DNA of 13,252 bases from Bacillota bacterium (GCA_023415655.1 JAEZKD010000067.1:1-13252); one strand, 5' to 3'; positions 1 through 7,576 are shown, numbered from the stretch's first letter. Translations and numbers: made by a program. Notes: generated by a model not told the origin, from the letters alone.

Positions 1-896
1 GGTAAAATCTGATGAAAGAAATCACTTACCGCTGGTATTCTTGCCATATTCCCTGAAAATACAAAGAAAGCACAGAAAGTCAATAATAGAGCATAATTGA
101 CTTCCACTAAAGATTTACGGTCCATAATAAGTAACACAAGTACGATTAGGATGGTTCCAATTTCATATGGAATCACACGGAATACAATTAGGATAGAACT
201 AATAAATAAAATGGAGTAGATAATGATTTTACCTGTCTTAAGTTCATAGATAGTATCCTCTTCAAGTGTTAATGGCTCCTTCTTTACACATAGACAGCAG
301 ACAACAATCAGAAGCGTCGCTGCAAGGAATGGAATGAGCATAATTTGAAAAAACTCAGCTGTTGGGATATTAAAATACGAATAGAGGTATAGGTTCTGAG
401 GATTCCCAAATGGAGTAATCATACCACCTAGATTCGCTGCAATGTTTTGCATAATGAAAGTAAATGCCATGTAATTCTTTTTGTTCGTACTACTTAAAAC
501 AAAAAAGCCCAACGGTAAAAATGTAAGTAATGCCATATCATTGGCCAATAACATCGAAGCGAAATATGTGATAAATACAAGACCTAAAATTGCATTTCTC
601 GTATTGTGCAGCTTCACTACAATATAACGTGCTACAATTTCAAAAAAGTGTATGTTCTTAAATGCTCCTACAACCGCTAAGGTACAAAATAAACACGCAA
701 TGGTTTGTAAATCAAAGTAACCTGCATACTGTTGATCAATAGGCACAAATAAGCAAGTGATGATCATAGCAATCACAGCGATTGTAAGGACTGCTTGAGC
801 TTTCATAGCTAAGAAAAGTTGCTTTGGTATATTCTTAATTCTCTGAGTACCAAAGATCGTCTTTGAGTTCCTCTCTAATACATATTCCGATTTCAT
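1..896 (-). CDS. SLC13/ArsB-type anion permease (partial, C-terminus beyond the left edge)
   Basis: An integral membrane secondary transporter of the ion-transporter superfamily (SLC13/CitMHS/ArsB-like). I read 298 codons on the minus strand with no stop before the window edge. The ATG at 896-894 has an AGGAG seven bases upstream. The first ~25 residues are polar and Lys/Arg-rich, followed by repeated hydrophobic segments. Two stretches mark the family: NDMALLTFLPLGFF, and the re-entrant-type NIAANLGGMITPFGNPQNLY, whose small and Pro/Asn residues resemble the substrate and cation site of this superfamily. A later VFSGNMARIP stretch is also typical. Members move dicarboxylates, citrate, arsenite or other anions; the substrate cannot be read from sequence, and no arsenic gene is adjacent. 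It is divergent from the cyclophilin gene. Confident on family, not on substrate. Confidence 0.85.
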   Translation of the reverse strand, partial: MKSEYVLERNSKTIFGTQRIKNIPKQLFLAMKAQAVLTIAVIAMIITCLFVPIDQQYAGYFDLQTIACLFCTLAVVGAFKNIHFFEIVARYIVVKLHNTRNAILGLVFITYFASMLLANDMALLTFLPLGFFVLSSTNKKNYMAFTFIMQNIAANLGGMITPFGNPQNLYLYSYFNIPTAEFFQIMLIPFLAATLLIVVCCLCVKKEPLTLEEDTIYELKTGKIIIYSILFISSILIVFRVIPYEIGTILIVLVLLIMDRKSLVEVNYALLLTFCAFFVFSGNMARIPAVSDFFHQIL

Positions 897-939
897 AAAG
901 TCTCCTATCTCATAGGTCAATTTTTGTCACACCTCATCC

Positions 940-967
940 ATTCTATCATTTTCTTATAAAAAAGCAA
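940..967 (-). promoter_or_regulatory. SigA-type promoter of the anion permease gene
   Basis: On the minus strand TTGCTT (967-962) and TAGAAT (945-940) are 16 bases apart, and TGA before the -10 gives an extended -10 element. It lies about 45 bases upstream of the permease ATG. A 5-base dyad (CCTAT and ATAGG, 904-916) next to the ribosome binding site could fold in the leader but is too short to weigh. Confidence 0.55.
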
Positions 968-1058
968 TCAGAAAATTACAAAGCTATTTTCTAACTAAAA
1001 AATTTTCAGATTCCATCCAAATCTAGCTCATTTCTCAAGCTTCCATTCCTTATAAACA

Positions 1059-1087
1059 TTGTTTTATTCTCCCATCTATGCTATAAT
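1059..1087 (+). promoter_or_regulatory. SigA promoter of the cyclophilin gene
   Basis: TTGTTT (1059-1064), a 17-base spacer and a perfect TATAAT (1082-1087), with TG at 1079-1080 giving an extended -10. The leader to the ATG is about 60 bases and ends in AAGGAG (1141-1146). This is one of the best SigA matches in the window and suggests constitutive expression. Confidence 0.8.
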
Positions 1088-1152
1088 ATTTTCACTCTGC
1101 ATTGGCAAGACTAATTGTATTGCAGAAATAATGTTATAGTAAGGAGATTCCA

Positions 1153-1677
1153 ATGGCTGAAAAAAATCCTATCGTTACAATTGAGATGGAGAATGGTGAT
1201 CAGATCAAAGTAGAACTTTATCCTGAGATTGCTCCAAATACAGTTCGTAATTTTATATCACTTGTAAAAAAAGGTTACTACAATGGCCTTATCTTCCACC
1301 GTGTCATCAAAGGTTTTATGATTCAGGGTGGTTGTCCAGAAGGAAGCGGAATGGGTGGCCCTGGCTATTCCATCAAAGGAGAATTTGCACAGAATGGTGT
1401 TAAGAATGATCTGAAACACACCGAAGGTGTTATCTCTATGGCTCGTTCTATGATGCCAAACTCCGCAGGTTCCCAGTTCTTTATCATGCATAAAAACTCT
1501 CCTCACCTAGATGGCGCTTATGCTGCTTTTGGTAAGGTTATTGAAGGAATGGATGTTGTAAATAAGATTGCAGAGGTTAGATGCGATTACAATGACCGTC
1601 CTCAGACAGAGCAGAAGATGGCTTCTGTAACAGTGGACACGTTTGGTGTAGAATATCCAGAACCAGAAAAATGCTAG
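1153..1677 (+). CDS. Cyclophilin-type peptidyl-prolyl cis-trans isomerase
   Basis: A 174-residue single-domain cyclophilin that speeds cis/trans isomerisation of X-Pro bonds during protein folding. There is no signal peptide or membrane segment, so it should be cytoplasmic. The hallmark FHRVIKGFMIQGG block carries catalytic Arg50, Phe55 and Gln58. MARSMMPNSAGSQFFI supplies the peptide-binding Gln108-Phe109-Phe110 stretch, and HLDGAYAAFGKV closes the fold. Compared with human CypA, the Trp121 position is His118 and the His126 position is Tyr123. Loss of that Trp is common in bacterial members and usually goes with weak cyclosporin binding. Length is normal for the bacterial PpiA/PpiB type. The ATG is fixed by AAGGAG six bases upstream. 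The gene is monocistronic: its own promoter precedes it and a hairpin terminator follows 30 bases after the stop. Confidence 0.95.
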   Translation: MAEKNPIVTIEMENGDQIKVELYPEIAPNTVRNFISLVKKGYYNGLIFHRVIKGFMIQGGCPEGSGMGGPGYSIKGEFAQNGVKNDLKHTEGVISMARSMMPNSAGSQFFIMHKNSPHLDGAYAAFGKVIEGMDVVNKIAEVRCDYNDRPQTEQKMASVTVDTFGVEYPEPEKC

Positions 1678-1706
1678 ATCATATATGAGTAGTAAGCTAC
1701 TCTGTG

Positions 1707-1745
1707 AAGAAGGGCTTTCATCCTTTGAAGATGAAAGCCCTTCTT
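1707..1745. terminator. Intrinsic terminator shared by convergent genes
   Basis: A perfect 16-base inverted repeat (1707-1722 and 1730-1745) with a 7-base loop CTTTGAA. The core of the stem is GGGCTTTCATC, and on the plus strand it runs into a T-rich tail (TTCTTTATTT). It ends cyclophilin transcription. The last base of the stem is also the last base of the stop codon of the minus-strand phosphoesterase gene, so the same hairpin probably stops that transcript too, although the minus-side tail has fewer Ts. Confidence 0.88.
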
Positions 1746-2905
1746 TATTTCTGTTTGAAACTTAGTTTAGGCAATAAGATATCCCCTTCTGTGATTGCTT
1801 GCGTCATAGCAGGAGAAGATAACTCCTCATTTGGCGCTAAAAAGGATAGAAACATCGTGGTTGGTCCAATTCTCACTTGGTAGGATGTTGGTAACGAAAG
1901 TACCCTCTTGGCTAATAATTGCTGAACATTTGTAATTCTTGGATCCTCGATACCAAATGCTTCATTTCTTGGATCAATCCCTAACGCATTCAATTCTTTC
2001 TCCGTCAAATTATATGGAGTCTTCGTTCCATCTTGTTGTATCACTACGATTCCAATCGAATTAAGATAACTTCCTGTACTCGTAAAAGTTACCTTTGGTT
2101 GAGGATTGGCTGCTTGACATTCGGCTAGTGTGGAATGACTATGTCCATCAATAACGATATCAATTCCCTCAACTTCCTTCAATAAATCCATGGTATTGAT
2201 TTCATCCTTTGCTTTCATTCCAATATGTGTAAGTGCAACGATAATGTCGGCTCCTGCTGCCTTTAAATAAGAGACCTCTATCTTTGCACACTCAATTGGA
2301 TCCATCAAAAGAATACCATCGACATGTTCTTCTTGATTTAAAAGCATAGTGGCTTCTGTTACAAGACCAAAAATCCCATATTTTATTCCGTTTCTCTCCA
2401 AGATAATATGCGAAGCCAACAAATTCTGATTGGTGTTTCGGACTATGACATTGGCTCCTAGAATTGAAAAGCTTGCTTCCTTCTTAAGTTCCACTAAATG
2501 TTCATATCCATATTCATAATCATGATTCCCACATACCATAGCATCATAACCTATGATATTCATCAACTGCACCATGGTTGCTCCCTGATCATTATTGGTA
2601 ATGGTTGTTCCACGAAAGGTATCTCCAGCATCCAGTGTGATGACTTGTGCACCCGCTTGCTCCAATTTGATTTTTAATGCTACTACTGCTGTGATTCCAA
2701 GACTCTTATTTTGACCATAGAGAACACGACCATGCATATCATTCGTGTGAAGAATCACCGTGGAATTGTTGAGTGATTCGAGAAAGCCTTGGTTAACGGA
2801 TTCCTTTACATTCTCTGACCTTGCAAGAATGGCTTGAGGAAGTACTGCATACATAACAAAAAAAAGCATGACAATCATCGCCATACTTTTTTTCCAATTT
2901 GACAT
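1745..2905 (-). CDS. Secreted 5'-nucleotidase/UshA-family metallophosphoesterase, C-terminally truncated
   Basis: A calcineurin-like two-metal phosphoesterase of the 5'-nucleotidase/2',3'-cyclic phosphodiesterase family, probably cleaving extracellular nucleotides or other phosphoesters. In the 386-residue reading all metal-ligand motifs are present: Asp56 and His58 (HTNDMHG), Asp95 (DAGD), Asn127-His128 (GNHD), His227 (THIG), and His255/His257 (GHSH). A signal peptide (Lys5-Lys6, hydrophobic 8-27, Ala-rich end) implies export; there is no wall anchor. I start at the ATG at 2905 because GGAGG lies eight bases upstream; an upstream GTG at 2959 would put 18 extra residues before the signal sequence. 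Family members run to about 500-600 residues, with a C-terminal domain that forms the nucleotide-base pocket. Here only ~50 atypical residues follow position 335 before the stop. Activity may be altered or lost. Confidence 0.85.
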   Translation of the reverse strand: MSNWKKSMAMIVMLFFVMYAVLPQAILARSENVKESVNQGFLESLNNSTVILHTNDMHGRVLYGQNKSLGITAVVALKIKLEQAGAQVITLDAGDTFRGTTITNNDQGATMVQLMNIIGYDAMVCGNHDYEYGYEHLVELKKEASFSILGANVIVRNTNQNLLASHIILERNGIKYGIFGLVTEATMLLNQEEHVDGILLMDPIECAKIEVSYLKAAGADIIVALTHIGMKAKDEINTMDLLKEVEGIDIVIDGHSHSTLAECQAANPQPKVTFTSTGSYLNSIGIVVIQQDGTKTPYNLTEKELNALGIDPRNEAFGIEDPRITNVQQLLAKRVLSLPTSYQVRIGPTTMFLSFLAPNEELSSPAMTQAITEGDILLPKLSFKQK

Positions 2906-2960
2906 ACCCATCACCTCCATACATTGTTTCCAATTGAGTTTTGAAACTCCTTCTTTCACA

Positions 2961-2989
2961 AGTATATGAGGGGAAAGCTCTAATTCGAA
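2961..2989 (-). promoter_or_regulatory. Possible promoter of the phosphoesterase gene
   Basis: TTCGAA (2989-2984), a 17-base spacer and TATACT (2966-2961) on the minus strand, 55 bases before the chosen ATG. The -35 match is weak. A short palindrome, GAGTTTTGAAACTC (2936-2949), lies in the predicted leader. Confidence 0.35.
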
Positions 2990-3022
2990 CCAAGTTCTTA
3001 GAGTCTTAGGTAATTAATATAA

Positions 3023-3967
3023 TTAATGCATAAATATCTGAGCAATCAAAATAACAATTGGTAAGCTGATGATACTCATGAGTGTGCAAATTGTAAATAC
3101 GTTGGATGCTCGTTCCACATCGCCACCATATTTATTTGCAAACAGCATAGCGGTAGAAGCCGTAGGACAAGCTGCTGAGATTAGGATAGCCAACCGAAGC
3201 ATCTGATCCGATGGTATGAAAGCAAAGACAGCAATCACAGCAAAAGGAACGATAAAACTCTTTAAGATTACAATATAATAAACACGTAGTTTTTTAATCG
3301 CTGATAGTAAGTCACTTTGAGCAATATAGACACCTGAAACAATCATTGCTAATGGTGTATTCATACTTGCTACATATTCTGTCGCTTTAGCAACTGGTGA
3401 TGGTAACTTAATTCCTAGAAAATACATCGAAAGTCCAAGAATAATGCAAACCATGGTTGGTGTAATGAACGGTTTGATTCTTTCAAAAAAAGTACGTTTC
3501 TCTTTTTTGTCCTTCTGATTCTTCATAAGGACAATCCCATATGTCCAAATAATAATATTAAATACAGTTAAATACGTGTTGCAATAAAACACACCCAATT
3601 TCCCAAAGATAGCGCTAATCAATGGGATTGCCATAAATCCACAATTCGTAAATATAACGCAAAATCGATCGGTTACTAGACTTTCTTTTTTTGCTTTGAA
3701 TTTTAATAGATAGGAAATTAAAATACCTATCATAATACTAATAAGAGACAACCCAAACCCCAATAACATATTGGTTGCCTCAGCCTTGTCATAATCCATC
3801 TGATACGTATCGAGTATCATGGCTGGAATGACAACATATAATACAATACTTGTTAATTGCTGGTTGGTATGATCTGAAATCACCTTTATCTTATAAAGAA
3901 TATACCCAACCATAAGTAATAAAAACATGATTGTTACTTGATTTACAAGTATCTTTGCATACTCCAT
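3023..3967 (-). CDS. AEC-family (auxin efflux carrier/malate permease-like) transporter
   Basis: A 314-residue integral membrane protein of the AEC family (COG0679), whose bacterial members are mostly uncharacterised or move organic acids such as malate. It shows about ten hydrophobic segments in two halves. The N-terminal half holds YVVIPAMILDTYQM, with a helix-breaking Pro typical of the family, then NCGFMAIPLISAIFGKLGVFY. A Lys/Glu-rich cytoplasmic loop (KNQKDKKEKRTFFERIKP) separates the halves. The C-terminal half has NTPLAMIVSGVYIA and the diagnostic SAACPTASTAMLFANKYGGD stretch. Length is normal. The ATG at 3967 is preceded by AAGGAG nine bases upstream. It is probably its own transcription unit: a 185-base leader region separates it from the MATE gene upstream, and 117 bases separate it from the phosphoesterase downstream. 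Substrate unknown. Confidence 0.88.
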   Translation of the reverse strand: MEYAKILVNQVTIMFLLLMVGYILYKIKVISDHTNQQLTSIVLYVVIPAMILDTYQMDYDKAEATNMLLGFGLSLISIMIGILISYLLKFKAKKESLVTDRFCVIFTNCGFMAIPLISAIFGKLGVFYCNTYLTVFNIIIWTYGIVLMKNQKDKKEKRTFFERIKPFITPTMVCIILGLSMYFLGIKLPSPVAKATEYVASMNTPLAMIVSGVYIAQSDLLSAIKKLRVYYIVILKSFIVPFAVIAVFAFIPSDQMLRLAILISAACPTASTAMLFANKYGGDVERASNVFTICTLMSIISLPIVILIAQIFMH

Positions 3968-3984
3968 CTTTTAATGCTCCTTAC

Positions 3985-4019
3985 TAATTCACTAACTTAT
4001 TCCTAACTTATTTACTAAC
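3985..4019 (-). repeat. Degenerate 11-12 base tandem repeat in the AEC gene leader
   Basis: Read on the minus strand, three consecutive units occur: GTTAGTAAATAA (4019-4008), GTTAGGAATAA (4007-3997) and GTTAGTGAATTA (3996-3985). A partial fourth, GTAAGGAG, supplies the ribosome binding site. Looser GTTAG/GTAGG copies continue upstream to about 4060. The period is close to one helical turn. This could be a regulator array, a leader element, or simple-sequence drift. Confidence 0.5.
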
Positions 4020-4073
4020 ATTAACCTACTAGATTTACTTATCTTCTCAACTAACTCTCAGACTTTACCTACC

Positions 4074-4108
4074 CTTTGTGAACGATATCTTTTCATGATA
4101 TCTCAAAG
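4074..4108. other. Imperfect hairpin between the MATE and AEC genes
   Basis: GATATC at 4084-4089 and 4097-4102 pair across the loop TTTTCAT. After an asymmetric bulge, CTTTG (4074-4078) pairs with CAAAG (4104-4108). No T-run follows on either strand, so it is not a standard terminator. It could slow read-through from the MATE gene or sit in the AEC leader. The rest of 3968-4152 shows only AT-rich sequence and the tandem repeat. Confidence 0.35.
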
Positions 4109-4152
4109 CTGTCCTGCTGATAAAACCTTCTTACTTAAAAACTAAGCTTTTC

Positions 4153-5487
4153 TCAATTGGACTCCATATATGCATGCGTTTTCCACTTATCATTTATTAT
4201 ACGTACCACAAAGAAAATTGCTCGGAAAACCCAGTCTACTGTCATAGCAATCCAGATACCAAATAACCCAAGTCCAAATGCCTTAGCTAATATATAACTC
4301 AATGCAATTCGAAATGTCCACATGGAAACAATGGAAATTACCATGGTATATTTCACATCATTGGCTGCACGCAATGCATTTGGTAATGTAAATGCCATAG
4401 GCCAAATAAACATACAACAAATACAGTGATAAATTAATATTTTGGTTGCTAATTGTTGCGTTTCCATGGAAAGATGAAAAATACCAACCACCTGTGGCAT
4501 AATAAGAATCATAATAACATTCAGTAGAATCATCGCAACATAGGCATACGACATTAACTTCCATATGTACTTCTTTGCTCCCTTTAAGTCCCCAGCACCA
4601 ACGCTCTGCCCAACCACTGGAATCATTGCGAGTCCAATTGCAGAACCTGGAATACAGTTAAAGTTTGCCACTGAGTTACCCACTGCATTCGCAGCAATTG
4701 CTACGGTACCAAAGGATGCAACTAATCCACTCACTAGAATTTTACCAATTTGGAATACGCTATTCTCCAATCCATTTGGTATCCCAATTCTTAAAATACG
4801 CTTAATCATCTTTGGCTCATATCCTAAATGAAAGATAGAATCGATTGATATATCATGTACAGGTTTTCTCAACTTACTCATAATCCAAATGGCTGCTATG
4901 ATTCGAGAAACTAAGGTTGGAATCGCAGCACCTTCTACTGATAATCCAAAGCCATAGATTAAGATAGCATTCCCAGCAATATTAATCGCATTCATTCCAA
5001 TCGATACTCTCATCGATACTTTAGAATTTCCCATCGCACGAAATAATGCTGCTCCCGCATTGTATAAGGCAATAAACGGATAAGATGCAGCTGTCAAGTA
5101 AAAATATGTTCTAGCATACTTCATAATCGCTGGATCCAAATCCCCATAAATCAGATGAAGAATCCCACGATTTGCTACTAAACTAATAGTCATAAGAAGA
5201 ATTGATAACACAGATACTGTAAGAACTAGCTGATTGGCAGCTTTTTTGGCATTTTCCTTGTCCTTATGCCCAAGATACTGAGCAGCAACAACAGCTCCAC
5301 CTGTTGCTAGTGCTGAGAATAGACCGATTAATAAAATATTAAGCGTATCCACGAGTGAAATTCCTGAGACGGCTTCTTCTCCTCTGATTGTTATCATAAT
5401 CGTATCTGCCATTCCAACAGCAACAGCTAAAAACTGCTCCACAATCAGTGGTAGGATTAATTTCATTAGTTGTTTTCTTGTAAACAT
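4153..5487 (-). CDS. MATE family multidrug efflux transporter
   Basis: A 444-residue polytopic membrane protein of the MATE family (NorM/DinF-type), which exports cationic drugs or metabolites in exchange for Na+ or H+. It begins with the family start LILPLIVEQFLAVAVGMADTIMI, followed by GEEAVSGISLVD and GLFSALATGGAVVAAQYLGHKDKENAKKAA, the classic N-half motif with its conserved Gln-Tyr-hG. The second half shows GIPNGLENSVFQIGKILVS, IAANAVGNSVANF and GLAMIPVVGQSVGAGDLKGAKK. About twelve transmembrane helices in two six-helix bundles can be drawn, and length is normal. The ATG at 5487 has only a modest ribosome binding site (AAGAGA, about eight bases upstream). It is divergent from the HAD gene. 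Substrate cannot be predicted; no regulator of its own is adjacent. Confidence 0.92.
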   Translation of the reverse strand: MFTRKQLMKLILPLIVEQFLAVAVGMADTIMITIRGEEAVSGISLVDTLNILLIGLFSALATGGAVVAAQYLGHKDKENAKKAANQLVLTVSVLSILLMTISLVANRGILHLIYGDLDPAIMKYARTYFYLTAASYPFIALYNAGAALFRAMGNSKVSMRVSIGMNAINIAGNAILIYGFGLSVEGAAIPTLVSRIIAAIWIMSKLRKPVHDISIDSIFHLGYEPKMIKRILRIGIPNGLENSVFQIGKILVSGLVASFGTVAIAANAVGNSVANFNCIPGSAIGLAMIPVVGQSVGAGDLKGAKKYIWKLMSYAYVAMILLNVIMILIMPQVVGIFHLSMETQQLATKILIYHCICCMFIWPMAFTLPNALRAANDVKYTMVISIVSMWTFRIALSYILAKAFGLGLFGIWIAMTVDWVFRAIFFVVRIINDKWKTHAYMESN

Positions 5488-5539
5488 AGGTATAATCTCT
5501 TTTCTATCATATCAATTATTATTTTGTCGCTATCGAACC

Positions 5540-5568
5540 ATTATCCAACTTTTCATCATAAATAGCAA
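5540..5568 (-). promoter_or_regulatory. SigA-type promoter of the MATE gene
   Basis: On the minus strand TTGCTA (5568-5563), a 17-base spacer and GATAAT (5545-5540), about 50 bases before the ATG. It is back to back with the HAD promoter. A 10-base palindrome TTTCTAGAAA (5586-5595) lies between the two -35 boxes and could be a small operator or chance. Confidence 0.6.
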
Positions 5569-5597
5569 GCTAAATTTACCTAATCTTTCTAGAAACA

Positions 5598-5626
5598 TTG
5601 CATTCCTAAGCAATTCTTGCTATAAT
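5598..5626 (+). promoter_or_regulatory. SigA promoter of the HAD phosphatase gene
   Basis: TTGCAT (5598-5603), exactly 17 bases, then perfect TATAAT (5621-5626), with TGC just upstream of the -10 giving an extended element. The ~45-base leader ends in AGGAGG (5669-5674), five bases from the ATG at 5679. Confidence 0.75.
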
Positions 5627-5678
5627 TTCAAATTAATGTTCTATCTATGGTTCTATTTCAGATTACTTAGGAGGATTT

Positions 5679-6479
5679 ATGAAGCTAATAGCAAGCGATA
5701 TGGACGGTACCCTATTACAAGATGGTGCCATGCAAGTGAGTGATCGTGCAATCGATTTGATTTTGCAATTAACTCAGAAAGGGTATCTTTTTGTTGCTGC
5801 AAGTGGACGTCAATATTCGAATTTAAAACGTCAGTTCAAGGATGCTGCCAAAGATATGGCATTTCTTTGTGAAAATGGTGCCGTTGTCTTCTACAAAGAC
5901 CAATTACTTTTTCATAGTCCAATGAAACATGCAATCGCTATGGAATTGTGTGAAGATATTTATTCCCGTTCTGGTTGTGAAGTTTTAATCTCTGGTAAAG
6001 ATGTATCTTATCTAAAGCCAAAGGATCCAACCTTTCTTGATCGTATGCAAAACATTGTTAAAAATAACGTCGTTGTGATTCAAGAATTCACAGAAATCAA
6101 AGAAGCAATTGTAAAGATATCCGTATATGAAAAAGCAGGAATTGTAGAAAACTCCGCCAACTACTTTCTGAATCAATGGAGTTCTCGTCTCAAATGTACC
6201 GTTTCTGGTTTTGGCTGGTTAGACTTTGTGAATCCAGAGGTAAACAAAGGTAACTCACTTACGAATCTAATGAATACTCTACAGATAAAAAAAGAGGATA
6301 CCTATGCTTTTGGTGATAATTTCAATGACCTTGAGATGTTAAAAACTGTGCAGTATGGATTTGTAATGGAGAATGCAGTGGAAGAAATTAAGCAACAATT
6401 CACTTACCGAGCAACTCTAGTGGAGGATGAACTAGAAAAGCTTTTGAATGGTTGTTGCTCTAGCCAAGGCAAAGAATAG
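5679..6479 (+). CDS. Cof-type HAD-IIB family hydrolase
   Basis: A 266-residue cytoplasmic phosphatase of the haloacid dehalogenase superfamily, Cof/HAD-IIB branch, whose members dephosphorylate sugar phosphates, flavin mononucleotide, pyridoxal phosphate and similar small molecules. Motif I is DMDGT, with nucleophile Asp7 and acid/base Asp9. Motif II is Ser42 in AASGR. Motif III is Lys190 in VNKGNSL, and motif IV is GDNFNDLEML with metal-binding Asp213 and Asp217. The ~100-residue insert between motifs II and III is the C2 cap that sets specificity. All catalytic residues are present and length is normal. The last residues (NGCCSSQGKE) are polar and probably disordered. It is transcribed alone, with its own promoter and a terminator-like hairpin after the stop. 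Substrate not predictable. Confidence 0.93.
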   Translation: MKLIASDMDGTLLQDGAMQVSDRAIDLILQLTQKGYLFVAASGRQYSNLKRQFKDAAKDMAFLCENGAVVFYKDQLLFHSPMKHAIAMELCEDIYSRSGCEVLISGKDVSYLKPKDPTFLDRMQNIVKNNVVVIQEFTEIKEAIVKISVYEKAGIVENSANYFLNQWSSRLKCTVSGFGWLDFVNPEVNKGNSLTNLMNTLQIKKEDTYAFGDNFNDLEMLKTVQYGFVMENAVEEIKQQFTYRATLVEDELEKLLNGCCSSQGKE

Positions 6480-6506
6480 TAATCATACAATCATAAGTAA
6501 ATTCAG

Positions 6507-6555
6507 GGAGAGTCGTAAAATGCTTAATACAGCTATGGAGCGATCTCCTTTTTTT
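6507..6555 (+). terminator. Terminator after the HAD gene
   Basis: GGAGAgTCG (6507-6515, one bulged G) pairs with CGATCTCC (6541-6548), closing a 25-base loop, and is followed by seven Ts (6549-6555). The loop is long and a smaller GGAG/CTCC stem just before the T-run could form instead; either way an RNA hairpin precedes a U-tract. Confidence 0.6.
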
Positions 6556-6626
6556 ATATGATATATAGAAGATCAAATCTAAGCTTTTTACCTAACTATG
6601 CTGTTAAACGGTTCATCTTCATGTCA

Positions 6627-6653
6627 ACAAAAAATTGTTTTTCTCATATATTA
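6627..6653 (+). promoter_or_regulatory. Candidate SigK (mother-cell) promoter of dpaAB
   Basis: AC at 6627-6628, a 16-base spacer and CATATATTA (6645-6653), which fits the SigK -10 consensus CATANNNTA exactly. No acceptable SigA pair with a 16-18 base spacer is visible in the same stretch. In Bacillus subtilis the dipicolinate synthase operon is expressed in the mother cell under SigK, so site and function agree. The -10 ends only 22 bases before the dpaA ATG, so the leader would be very short. Confidence 0.6.
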
Positions 6654-6675
6654 TAAAAGAAGGAGGTAGCCAGCC

Positions 6676-7554
6676 ATGTCACAATTAAGTAAAATCGTCG
6701 TCCTAGGTGGGGATAACCGTCAATATTATATGGTGGAACAGTTGCATGCTCTAGGGTTTCCTGTTGCTGTTTACGGACTTGATATGAAAGATTTGAGCCC
6801 TTTCATCTATGACGCCCATTCCATTCGCGAGGCCATGTCCTTTGGTAATATCGTAATTGGTCCCGTACCATTTTCCAAGAATAATAAAGACATCTTTGCT
6901 AAGACACCCATTGTGGATTTAACCATACAAGAGCTTTTACTCTATCTGACAGAGAAACACATCCTCTTTGGTGGAGTCATTCCGATATCAATCAAAGAAC
7001 ATTGTACAACAAATCACATTTCTTTTTTTGATCTTATGGAAGACGAAACGGTTAGCGTTGCAAACGCAGTCGCTACTGCAGAAGGTGCTGTACTTGAAGC
7101 AATTCTTAGAAGTCCACTGATTTTGCATCAAAACAAGAGCTTAATTCTTGGCTATGGACGTTGTGCTAAAATCCTTGCTGATAAGCTAAATGGCTTACAC
7201 TCCAAGGTTACAATCGCAGCCCGTTCAAAGGAAGCACTATCCTATGCGGCTGCCTATGGTTATGACACAATCCCACTGACGGATCTCAATAAATATTTGG
7301 CAGATTTCCCATTTATCTTTAATACCATCCCATCGCTTATTATGGATGCTGCCAGCTTAAGCTATGTACAAAAGGATGTTACCATCATTGATATCGCTTC
7401 AGCACCTGGTGGAATTAATTATAGTTATTGTGAGCAGTTGCATATCAATGCCTCTTTATGCCTTGCTCTTCCTGGTAAATATGCCCCTAAGACTTCTGCA
7501 CAAATATTAAACGATGCCATACTTTCTACCTTGACACGCACTATCTCCTCGTAA
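6676..7554 (+). CDS. dpaA: Dipicolinate synthase subunit A
   Basis: Subunit A (SpoVFA) of dipicolinate synthase, which with subunit B oxidises the lysine-pathway intermediate dihydrodipicolinate to dipicolinic acid in the mother cell; the acid then loads the spore core with its calcium chelate. The protein has 292 residues, the usual length. The N-terminal domain opens with KIVVLGGDNRQ (residues 6-16), a family signature. A Rossmann nucleotide-binding site follows at residues 156-164 (LILGYGRCA), and near the end is the conserved ALPGKYAPKTSAQI block. There is no signal peptide. The ATG is set by AAGGAGG nine bases upstream. dpaB follows after 22 bases and is presumably cotranscribed. The aspartate-pathway genes that accompany spoVF in Bacillus are absent here. 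Confidence 0.95.
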   Translation: MSQLSKIVVLGGDNRQYYMVEQLHALGFPVAVYGLDMKDLSPFIYDAHSIREAMSFGNIVIGPVPFSKNNKDIFAKTPIVDLTIQELLLYLTEKHILFGGVIPISIKEHCTTNHISFFDLMEDETVSVANAVATAEGAVLEAILRSPLILHQNKSLILGYGRCAKILADKLNGLHSKVTIAARSKEALSYAAAYGYDTIPLTDLNKYLADFPFIFNTIPSLIMDAASLSYVQKDVTIIDIASAPGGINYSYCEQLHINASLCLALPGKYAPKTSAQILNDAILSTLTRTISS

Positions 7555-7576
7555 TGCCAGGAAAGAAAGTGATTTT

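Noticed and set aside
2906..2959. GTG start giving an 18-residue N-terminal extension to the phosphoesterase
   Set aside because: The extension puts polar residues ahead of a standard signal peptide, and GGAGG is eight bases from the ATG at 2905.
3011..3027. AT-only inverted repeat after the AEC stop codon (ATTAAT-ATA-ATTAAT)
   Set aside because: No G/C in the stem and no T-run, so a functional terminator cannot be supported.
4565..4831. Plus-strand open frame of 88 codons inside the MATE gene
   Set aside because: Antisense shadow of a clear MATE coding region, with no ribosome binding site and no recognisable product.
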